A stretch of DNA of 16,377 bases, from positions 1-16,377 of the forward strand of contig DJNI01000066.1 of assembly GCA_002436765.1 (NCBI GenBank), written 5' to 3'. Of the stretch, positions 6,847-13,211 are shown one piece after another. The DNA is from Clostridiales bacterium UBA6468. Lineage in GTDB: Bacteria; Bacillota; Clostridia; Oscillospirales; Oscillospiraceae. The position numbers were made by a program, and so were the translations under genes. The notes beneath the pieces are model-generated. The model saw only the letters and a list, made by a program, of their open reading frames with translations. It ran no database searches and was not told where the DNA came from. The stretch's first letter is position 1; each line of letters opens with the position of its first letter.

Positions 6847-7172
6847 TCAAGAGTGGAATTGTTCATTGCTGCCTGGTCGGGCCGGCACGTCAGCTGAAAT
6901 TTCCCTTCAGTATCAGTCTGGGATACGGGCCTAAACGATGAGAATTCAGGACCCTCTTCACGGAAGACAGGGTCGTTTTGGGCGATTTCAGAATCGGTCT
7001 GGGATACTGGCTATGACTGGTTGGGACCTATGACATCAGGATCCGTATCCTGGCAGCCTGCCAAAACCGGTATGGCGGCAGCAAGTAATGCCGTAATTCG
7101 TTTTACATGTACGTTTCCTCCTGTTCGCATGATTTGCTCAGAAAATTGCGGGGAGTATCGAAACTACAGCAC

Positions 7173-7583
7173 TCAGTGTGCGAGTTGAGCATACCCGCGT
7201 ACAGCTTCGTCGACACACCGGTCAAGAATTTCAAAAAACCTGGTTTTGGTCATCTGAGTATCGAGCCAGTGGGTTGCACGATAGTTATAGCAGCTGAAGT
7301 TTTCGTTGACGGAATGGCTGCCCAGAACGCTGCGCAGATTCATCTCGTTGGAACGATCTGCCAGCATGGCTTTCTCAGCGTCCAGAGGCCGGGCAAGGTA
7401 AAAAACCATCAGCGGATGCAGCTCGGAGAAGCTGATCTGGAGGTAAAAGTTACGGTAAGTAGTCATGAGCGAGGTTTCATCCTCGGCAGCAACATCCAGC
7501 AAGCTGTAAATCATTTTCCGGGTATTATCAGACAGCTCTTTTCGGCGAACCAATTCCTCTTTCGGCAGTTCGCATTGGGTCAT
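7173..7583 (-). CDS. 136-aa protein of unknown function, possible YbjN/secretion-chaperone-like fold
   Basis: I do not recognise a named family. ATG at 7583 is chosen because AGAAGG lies 8 nt upstream; a longer reading in the same frame would overlap the S1 gene and lacks an SD. The protein has no signal peptide or membrane segment. The middle and end read like YbjN or type III secretion chaperone folds: alternating strands (MTTYRNFYLQISFSE, HPLMVFYLARP), a segment NLRSVLGSHSVNENFSCYNYRATHW, and an amphipathic C-terminal helix FFEILDRCVDEAVRGYAQL. That comparison is from pattern only. It starts 20 bp after the S1 protein gene, so it is probably in the conjugation operon and may handle a secreted or surface partner. 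Low certainty on function. Confidence 0.75.
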   Translation of the reverse strand: MTQCELPKEELVRRKELSDNTRKMIYSLLDVAAEDETSLMTTYRNFYLQISFSELHPLMVFYLARPLDAEKAMLADRSNEMNLRSVLGSHSVNENFSCYNYRATHWLDTQMTKTRFFEILDRCVDEAVRGYAQLAH

Positions 7584-7603
7584 AAGGATACCTTCTTTCA
7601 GAG

Positions 7604-8707
7604 TTATTTGGGAATGGTGACATAGGTGATATTTCCCCAAACAGTCTTCTGCTCCATATCGACACCTGCAATTTTCACGACTACGCGGGCGCCCTTGGGC
7701 GGCCTTGCGCGATATGGGAACCTGCATCTGCATTCGGCACCCATATCCAGACGCACGAAGATACCGGTGCTGTCTGTCAGCGTAACGGTACCGGCATAGT
7801 TGCTGTTCACCTCAATTTTTTCGAGAGCCTTATCCACAGGATTGGCAGCAACTTGTTTTACGGAAGCAGCTACACGGATGTCATCCGGGTCGTCTCGATT
7901 GAGTTGGGTGACTTTCACCAGCACCCGGCCGCCGGGTTCATAGTAACCCATGGCATCGGTAAGCCGTACATAGCTCAGCTCCCGCAAGGGAATGTAAACG
8001 TCGATACCAAACAGATCCACGAAGATGCCGTATGGAATGACGGACATGACCCTTGCTTCGCAGCAGAGTCCTTCGTAGATCCGGTATGTGCCATCGCGGG
8101 TCTGATTCAGGTAGTAATGCCGGCGCTTTGTAGCCATGGCGTCCTTTCGGCTGCCGACTGCCAGACCGGTATTGCGGTCAATGCCCTTGACAACATAATC
8201 GATTTCAGATCCGAGTCGCTTGGTAAGCAGGTAATGGTAGACCTCATTGGGATCCTGCCCGCGCAGATCCTTGGGCAGATCGACGATCATGGAAGCCATA
8301 ATGATGACCTTGTAATCGCCATGGAAAATCACAGCGCGGGGTTCCCCCAAGCCAGAGTGCTTTTCAACGCCCTGAATCTTATCGGTGAGGTAGCGCCCTG
8401 TTTTCAGAGACTCGACCAGATCCAGAAACTTATCTCTGGCCTTATCGATCTCAGTCTGGATGCCGAGCGCATCATCAATCGCCAAAACTTCCATATTGGG
8501 CATGGGAACATTGCGCCGTTGCCTTGCCTGCCGGGGAGATATGGTGGAATGAGGAGCTGCGTTGCTGCCTTCGGAAGTTCCGGGAATCTCGCCAGTGGAT
8601 GCTTGATGCCGGGGCGGAACTTTCAGAATAGGATCAGTCTGGAGCGGTTCACTGTTTGGGGTTACAGGCACATCGTCGGACGGTAGGCTGTTTTCGGTTG
8701 TGGACAT
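7604..8707 (-). CDS. S1-domain RNA-binding protein of the conjugation operon
   Basis: The 367-aa protein has a disordered, Pro/Ser/Thr-rich N-terminus (1-65), a short helical segment (75-105) and then OB-fold material. The first unit (about 120-195) looks like a degenerate S1 domain, ending in the RpsA-like DRNTGLAVGSRKDAM. A clear S1 domain spans about 209-285 (ARVMSVIPYGIFVDLFGIDVYIPLREL). A second, shorter one spans about 302-365 (GTVTLTDSTGIFVRL...). No catalytic domain is visible, so RNA or single-stranded nucleic acid binding is the most that can be inferred. ATG at 8707 follows AAGGAGG with an 8-nt spacer, 23 bp after the virD4 stop. S1 proteins of this kind occur in clostridial conjugative elements, but their role in transfer is not settled. 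Confidence 0.85.
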   Translation of the reverse strand: MSTTENSLPSDDVPVTPNSEPLQTDPILKVPPRHQASTGEIPGTSEGSNAAPHSTISPRQARQRRNVPMPNMEVLAIDDALGIQTEIDKARDKFLDLVESLKTGRYLTDKIQGVEKHSGLGEPRAVIFHGDYKVIIMASMIVDLPKDLRGQDPNEVYHYLLTKRLGSEIDYVVKGIDRNTGLAVGSRKDAMATKRRHYYLNQTRDGTYRIYEGLCCEARVMSVIPYGIFVDLFGIDVYIPLRELSYVRLTDAMGYYEPGGRVLVKVTQLNRDDPDDIRVAASVKQVAANPVDKALEKIEVNSNYAGTVTLTDSTGIFVRLDMGAECRCRFPYRARPPKGARVVVKIAGVDMEQKTVWGNITYVTIPK

Positions 8708-8730
8708 AAGGTTTCCTCCTTTTTGGTAAA

Positions 8731-10602
8731 TTAAAACTCGACGGGTGGCGTATCAGAGCGGCTGAGTTTCCTGCCGCGTGACTCCCGTTGTGGCTTTTTG
8801 TCCGGCTCATTTTCAGAACCGGTCTGGGGTGTGGGCGCATAACTGGTTCTCGGGCAGTAATCCATGATGGAAGCCCGGACCATTTCCTTGGACATGGGAT
8901 GGCGGGTATAGTCAAACTTGTTCAGCAGCAGTAGATTCTGACCGCGGATGATGACCAGCATTTGCTCATGCGGAAGTCGAAGAACTTCATCAGGCGTGAG
9001 AAGCTTGCGCTTTCCCTGACCCTGTGTTTCCCGGTACTGGGGAATCACCTGCGTGACGGCAACGGTTTTCTTCACGGTCATGGTAGAATCCACAACGATG
9101 CACATTTCGCCGCTGCGGTCAGATATGTAATCCGCAGTGACATCATCCGTACAGCCGAGCATAAGCTGGATATCGCAGTTGCCGATGATTTCGGACCAAA
9201 GATTGTTGGGATACCGGTTCTGAAGCTGACCAAGGCTCTGAACAGCGAGCATGACCCGAATATCCCGGGAACGGATGACGCTTAGAGATCGGCAGAAATC
9301 TGAACCATCCGGTGCGCCGCCGATCCGGCCGATGTTGTTGAACTCGTCCAGAATCAGATTCACGGGTACAGGACATCGTCCTCCAGGGGAAAGATCGGCA
9401 AAGCGGGTCAGCTTGATAAACAGGAATGAAAAGAAAAGCGAGGAAAGGAACGCCATGGATGTTTCTTGATCGCTGAGAATGATGTAGTAGGCGCATTTGT
9501 GACTGCCCGGTGCGGTAAGGTCAATGTCGGAGAAAGAGACGAGCTGCTTTACGGCTTCGTTCTGGAGTACCTGCAATCTGGTACCCAGACCGAGAATGAT
9601 ACCGGATTTGACCGTATCACTGGACTGGGAAAACAGATTGAAAGGCGCCCGGGCCGGATGGTTCGGCGGCAGTTTCTCGAACATGATGGTCAGCGTTTTC
9701 TCGGAATTGTGGGTCAGCAGCTGGTAGACGTAGGCCAGATTCTTCCGCTCCGGCGGGAGCGTCTTGTCCAAATCGGTGTAGAGAACCAGTGCTTTCAGCA
9801 GATTCGCCTCGCCGTTATCCCAGAAATGATCGCTTTTGCCGTTGCTGGTGTTGCCGATAATGACGTTTGTGAGAACCTGAGCCATCATGGTGTTTCCGTT
9901 CAGATCGGACATGCAGTTCCACGAGTCTCCATGTAAAGGGTCGACTAAGTTCAGCACCTTGACCTCGTATCCGTTTTTCCGGAATAGCTCGGAGGTATTG
10001 CTGTACATCTCTGATTTCGGATCCGCAATCAGAGCGGACTCGCCTCGGCGGATGATGGAAAAGAGTGCATTGCGAATGACCGCTCTGGACTTCATGGTGC
10101 CGGATGCGCCGAAGATGGCGCAGTGACGGTTGAGGCGGGTGTTCTCTGGCAGACATACCAGCTGGCCTTTTCGCTCGCCGAGGATCATGCCAGTAGCCTT
10201 TTCCGGGGTGGACAGTTCCAGAACTGATTTCAGTTCCTTCTCTGTCATCCAATCCGCGGTACCGTAAGTGCCGGCTTTGCTCTTGGTGAAGCCCCGGTCG
10301 TCATACTGGTTTTGGGAGAACTTCTCGTGAACCTTCACATAGATCACGATACCGGCTCCGACGGCCACGATCAGGAAGATCGCTTTGACGCCGTTCCAAC
10401 TGAAGGCATTCAGAAGGCACACAGCCGGATTCCAGTCTGGGGCAGCAATCTGTGTTTGTCCCCACATACCGCCGGACTCCATCCAGATAGTATAGTTGGT
10501 AAACACCTGACCCAGCAGACCGCCAAGATAGAAAAGCGCCCCGCATCCGAGGATGGAGGCGACTATAATTGCGGCCTTGCGCTGTTTCTCATTCATCTGC
10601 AT
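8731..10602 (-). CDS. virD4: VirD4/TraG-type conjugative coupling ATPase
   Basis: The roughly 623-aa protein has two N-terminal membrane helices (about 11-33 and 73-90). A cytosolic motor domain follows, with P-loop GASGTMKS (about 165-172), ADPKSE, Walker B LILDEFNNIG (D419, E420) and LAVQSLGQLQNRYP. This matches the VirD4-like coupling proteins of clostridial CTn elements, which bring relaxase-bound DNA to the secretion channel. The C-terminal tail (from about 585) is hydrophilic and rich in Gln, Glu and Arg. I take ATG 10602 because GGAAGG lies 5 nt upstream; ATG 10596 is also possible. It overlaps the preceding gene by 14 bp, which implies coupled translation. Confidence 0.92.
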   Translation of the reverse strand: MQMNEKQRKAAIIVASILGCGALFYLGGLLGQVFTNYTIWMESGGMWGQTQIAAPDWNPAVCLLNAFSWNGVKAIFLIVAVGAGIVIYVKVHEKFSQNQYDDRGFTKSKAGTYGTADWMTEKELKSVLELSTPEKATGMILGERKGQLVCLPENTRLNRHCAIFGASGTMKSRAVIRNALFSIIRRGESALIADPKSEMYSNTSELFRKNGYEVKVLNLVDPLHGDSWNCMSDLNGNTMMAQVLTNVIIGNTSNGKSDHFWDNGEANLLKALVLYTDLDKTLPPERKNLAYVYQLLTHNSEKTLTIMFEKLPPNHPARAPFNLFSQSSDTVKSGIILGLGTRLQVLQNEAVKQLVSFSDIDLTAPGSHKCAYYIILSDQETSMAFLSSLFFSFLFIKLTRFADLSPGGRCPVPVNLILDEFNNIGRIGGAPDGSDFCRSLSVIRSRDIRVMLAVQSLGQLQNRYPNNLWSEIIGNCDIQLMLGCTDDVTADYISDRSGEMCIVVDSTMTVKKTVAVTQVIPQYRETQGQGKRKLLTPDEVLRLPHEQMLVIIRGQNLLLLNKFDYTRHPMSKEMVRASIMDYCPRTSYAPTPQTGSENEPDKKPQRESRGRKLSRSDTPPVEF

Positions 10603-11740
10603 CACCGCCTTCCAAGCAGAGGGCATCTTCTACCATATCCATTGTTACCGTCTTAATGCCGACTTTCGGCCCAACGACATTCCGGACAAAGGCGGTTTGT
10701 TCCGGGAAACAGATAACGGCTGTTTCCCGTTCGATTCCTTTTACGCCGTCGATAAAATGGTTCAATCGGGTGATGTCGCTGTCCAGAAACGAAAGCAAGT
10801 AAATGCCGTTCTCACGAGCGTCATACTCGAAAACGCCTTTACCATAGGATCTGTCGTCCGGATCGAACAGGAGATCCAGCAGCGTTTCATTCCAGTCTGG
10901 GGTAGTCAGTATTTTCAGAAGGCGTACTCCAAACGCATTCATCGGGACAAAGTGAAGATGGTCATAGATGACGTTAAACTCTGTTTCGGCTCGCTTGGAT
11001 CTCCATAGGGTACGCAAGGTTATTTCAGCGATCTCATATCCCACACCTAAAAGAATGCCCGACTGCACATCATCCACGGCGGCATTCATCCGTGCGATCT
11101 CTGTAAGGTGGAGCCTGACCTTTGCCTCGCCTCTGCCATTCCAGTTCATTAGATAATCACGGCTGTTGTATACGGCATAGCAGCCACCGGGGTAGAACAG
11201 CGCACCCGTTATTCTGGAAAAGCTGGTTTTGTTGACATCATCATCGCCCACATATTTGAGTTCTTTGCTGATATAGAAGGAAGGCGCATCCGTTACGACT
11301 TTACGAATTGTGACCATCTGAAGCTGGGGCAGCATATAAGGGCAGGTCTCGAATCCCGCCAGTTTAATCAGGGCAGCGGATTCGGCCACCCGATGGAAAC
11401 GGTCCAACCGCTTGGCCTCACCTGCGTGATTATGGCGCAGATAATTCTGGGTATAGTAAAGTGCAGCATTTGGATTCACAATCTCAAGGATATTTTGTCC
11501 GCCCTTGGATAAGCGGACAGATTTGCTTTTGCCTTTGCCTGTAATCAGAAGAAGGCGGCAAATAATCTTGTCGGCATGGCCGGGGATACGATACTCCTGT
11601 CGTTGGGAATGTTTGTGGATCAGTTTGCGCCACACCTCTTTGCTTCCTAAAAGCTGCAAAGAACACAGCGGATACTCCCCGACATAGGAAAGAAACGTGA
11701 GCAATCTGTACACATGAGAATCCTGCTTTATGGTGGTCAT
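10589..11740 (-). CDS. 383-aa replication-relaxation-like protein (winged helix plus C-terminal alpha/beta domain)
   Basis: There is no catalytic motif I can name. The N-terminus (about 7-90) looks like a winged helix (VYRLLTFLSYVGEYPLCSLQLLG...). The rest is mixed alpha/beta and ends in a Rossmann-like unit, ETAVICFPEQTAFVRN then a TMDMVEDAL helix. This is reminiscent of the replication-relaxation family of mobile elements, which may regulate or help the relaxase; that placement is tentative. The end resembles the end of the 169-aa neighbour (YILVVPNMEFANKL...TVDQ), so the two may be distant relatives. GAGGT lies 8 nt before ATG 11740. The start codon overlaps the stop of a possible 64-aa gene (ATGA), and the end overlaps virD4. 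Confidence 0.85.
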   Translation of the reverse strand: MTTIKQDSHVYRLLTFLSYVGEYPLCSLQLLGSKEVWRKLIHKHSQRQEYRIPGHADKIICRLLLITGKGKSKSVRLSKGGQNILEIVNPNAALYYTQNYLRHNHAGEAKRLDRFHRVAESAALIKLAGFETCPYMLPQLQMVTIRKVVTDAPSFYISKELKYVGDDDVNKTSFSRITGALFYPGGCYAVYNSRDYLMNWNGRGEAKVRLHLTEIARMNAAVDDVQSGILLGVGYEIAEITLRTLWRSKRAETEFNVIYDHLHFVPMNAFGVRLLKILTTPDWNETLLDLLFDPDDRSYGKGVFEYDARENGIYLLSFLDSDITRLNHFIDGVKGIERETAVICFPEQTAFVRNVVGPKVGIKTVTMDMVEDALCLEGGDADE

Positions 11741-11931
11741 GTTTCCTTACCTCGAAGTGGAGCATTTTCGTCCCCATGCCTGCTCCTCTTGGCTAAATCG
11801 GATCGGTTTGGAGACGGGATTTTCCTTGGGACACAGGGCTTTTTCGCATTTCGAGGCGTGTAGATAAGTCGCTGTGGAAATTTACCCCTGTTTTGGGATA
11901 GCTTTTTCTTGCCCAAAAGTAGTTTGCGCAT
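11737..11931 (-). CDS. Possible 64-aa very basic protein
   Basis: This frame begins MRKLLLGKKKLSQNRGKFPQ and stays rich in Arg, Lys and Pro, with no membrane segment and no known domain. Support: GGGGGTG lies about 7 nt before the ATG; it fills a 141-bp gap between two good genes in an otherwise tight operon; and its stop shares ATGA with the start of the 383-aa gene. Against: it overlaps the end of the 241-aa gene by 50 bp and has no recognised homology. A nucleic-acid-binding role would fit the charge, but that is speculation. Confidence 0.45.
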   Translation of the reverse strand: MRKLLLGKKKLSQNRGKFPQRLIYTPRNAKKPCVPRKIPSPNRSDLAKRSRHGDENAPLRGKET

Positions 11932-12607
11932 GGAGCTTCACCCCCTCGTCCGGGAAATTCTTTTCTGCTTCATACCAACGCATGAAATCCTGCTCAGGTA
12001 CGACATAAACCTCGGTGCGTTCTTTACTGCCCGCAGCGCTGCAGTAGTAATGCCGACAGCGCAGCGGTGCGTCGTCCGTCATGACATACAGGGCTACAAT
12101 GTCCGTTACGAAATTGGTTTCAATGTTGTCGTGATCCCGGTGCCTGCGCTCCGGTTCCTCCCGGTCATAGATGTGACGGTAGATGATTACACAGTCGTCA
12201 AAGCGGACGGGAGATCCCTCATTGAAAAAGCGCTGCATGGCAGGCCCCAAAAAGCCCCGGATGTATTCGACGGAGCCTTTGCCACGCTCCTTTCGGGGAA
12301 GCAGCCGGGGAATCCGGAGGGAAAACCAGCCCTCCTCGGTAAAGCCGATTTCAACGGAAATTTCATCCCGCATGATTTGCTCGACGCTTTTTCTGGCATT
12401 GGGGGAACCCAGCAGAGAAGGAATCACCCGGTAACAGCCAACCAGCCTTTCCGCAAGGATTGCATTGCTGAGAGCCATTTCGTTTGCTTCCTGCTGCCGT
12501 CCGACTGTGTATGCGTACATCGCCTGAGCAGTTTCGGCGTGGAGCTGGGTCAGAATGCCCAGTGCTCTGCTGGAGGTTTTCATAAAGATGGAATTTTCTT
12601 CGGGCAT
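11882..12607 (-). CDS. 241-aa conjugative-element protein of unknown function
   Basis: This may belong to a domain-of-unknown-function family of clostridial conjugative elements (perhaps DUF6100), but I cannot confirm it. The protein is soluble. An N-terminal helical part (TSSRALGILTQLHAETAQAMYAY..., about 10-60) is followed by an alpha/beta part with many paired acidic and basic residues (YIRGFLGPAMQRFFNEG, VIIYRHIYDREEPERRHRDHD). No catalytic signature stands out. ATG at 12607 follows AGGAGG with an 8-nt spacer, and the stop of the preceding gene lies within that SD (TTAGGAGG), a tight coupling signal. Its position between virB4 and virD4 suggests a part in DNA processing or channel assembly. 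Confidence 0.82.
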   Translation of the reverse strand: MPEENSIFMKTSSRALGILTQLHAETAQAMYAYTVGRQQEANEMALSNAILAERLVGCYRVIPSLLGSPNARKSVEQIMRDEISVEIGFTEEGWFSLRIPRLLPRKERGKGSVEYIRGFLGPAMQRFFNEGSPVRFDDCVIIYRHIYDREEPERRHRDHDNIETNFVTDIVALYVMTDDAPLRCRHYYCSAAGSKERTEVYVVPEQDFMRWYEAEKNFPDEGVKLHAQTTFGQEKAIPKQG

Positions 12608-12619
12608 ATTGCTTTCCTC

Positions 12620-13129
12620 CTAACTGGAATAAAAAGTGATTTTGGGCGCCTCATATTCGGTTTGATCGACTGTTGCGAAAAGGCACGGCGCGTCCGGGAG
12701 AATCAGCTTATTCGCAAATTCCATATTCGGGACAACGAGAATGTACTTTGTATCCTCTTGAGGCTGAAGAAGTCGAACCAAATGATCCTCGTCTTCATAT
12801 AGAACCACGATTTCGTAAGCAGCTTTATCCTTCAGGAAGGAAATCTGTGCCGGGGCATCTGCTTGCCAGTGGGCTTCGGGAGCAATTTGCTCAATAAACT
12901 GGAGCAATACCCAGACGGCGGTAATCATTCGCTGCTTCGGCTCGCAGTATTGATCGATTGCCAGATATTCACCATCTTCTATGGCGGCAATCCTGCGGGC
13001 ATGCTTCATGTTCTGAACAAGCCTGTTGACAGAGCGCTGCGGCCTGTAGTGGAGCAATCCACGGATTTGTGGCCAACGCAAAGGCCCGTACTGACTGAGC
13101 CACCGTAGAATCAGGCGTTCGTCTTCCAT
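12620..13129 (-). CDS. 169-aa winged-helix-like protein (DUF5697-like)
   Basis: The N-terminus (1-55) reads as a winged-helix DNA-binding domain (LILRWLSQYGPLRWPQIRGLLHY...VNRLVQNMKHARRI). The C-terminal half (about 90-165) is alpha/beta and ends YILVVPNMEFANKLILPD...FATVDQ. This resembles the DUF5697 proteins of clostridial mobile elements, and the same wHTH-plus-alpha/beta plan is seen in the 383-aa protein nearby. GGAGG lies 19 nt before ATG 13129, too far for a normal SD, and no other start is visible in frame. Initiation may therefore be weak or depend on the hairpin region just upstream (13167-13206). Confidence 0.8.
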   Translation of the reverse strand: MEDERLILRWLSQYGPLRWPQIRGLLHYRPQRSVNRLVQNMKHARRIAAIEDGEYLAIDQYCEPKQRMITAVWVLLQFIEQIAPEAHWQADAPAQISFLKDKAAYEIVVLYEDEDHLVRLLQPQEDTKYILVVPNMEFANKLILPDAPCLFATVDQTEYEAPKITFYSS

Positions 13130-13166
13130 AAGAGCCGTGATTTATATTCCTCCCTGTACTTATTTC

Positions 13167-13206
13167 GGGCGTTATACGCATAAACAGGAAAATGCGTACA
13201 ACGCCC
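13167..13206. other. Long inverted repeat directly after virB4
   Basis: GGGCGTTATACGCA (13167-13180) and TGCGTACAACGCCC (13193-13206) are inverted copies with 13/14 pairing around a 12-nt loop. It begins 5 bp after the virB4 stop. No run of T follows on either strand, so it is not a standard terminator. In RNA it would be a very stable hairpin that could protect or define the 3' end of virB4 mRNA or lower expression of downstream genes. A protein-binding site is the alternative. Confidence 0.75.
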
Positions 13207-13211
13207 CTTGG

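Larger units (their letters stand above)
6792..7130 (-). pseudogene. Possible degraded small lipoprotein gene
   Basis: From ATG 7130 the frame reads 39 codons to TAG at 7013-7011: a basic start (KR), a hydrophobic stretch ITALLAAAIPV and the lipobox LAGC, then CQDTDPDVIGPNQS. There is no SD before this ATG. A perfect AGGAGG (7122-7117) instead serves ATG 7110, which is followed at once by TAA. Dropping the two bases TA after that ATG would give MKRITALLAAAIPVLAGC, an ideal lipoprotein start. Beyond the amber the frame stays open for 72 more codons with the repeat PVSQTDSE/PVSQTDTE, to TGA 6794-6792. I infer a damaged gene at the 3' end of the conjugation operon. A functional 39-aa peptide is the alternative. 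Confidence 0.45.

Noticed and set aside
7584..7733. Extended start at 7733 for the 136-aa gene
   Set aside because: The extra part overlaps the S1 gene out of frame and has no SD, while ATG 7583 has AGAAGG at a good distance.
10434..10910. Recurring CCAGTCTGGGG in virD4 and the 383-aa gene, similar to GTCTGGGAT in the lipoprotein region
   Set aside because: Two copies encode PDWN in coding frames and the spacing is irregular; chance or codon preference is enough.
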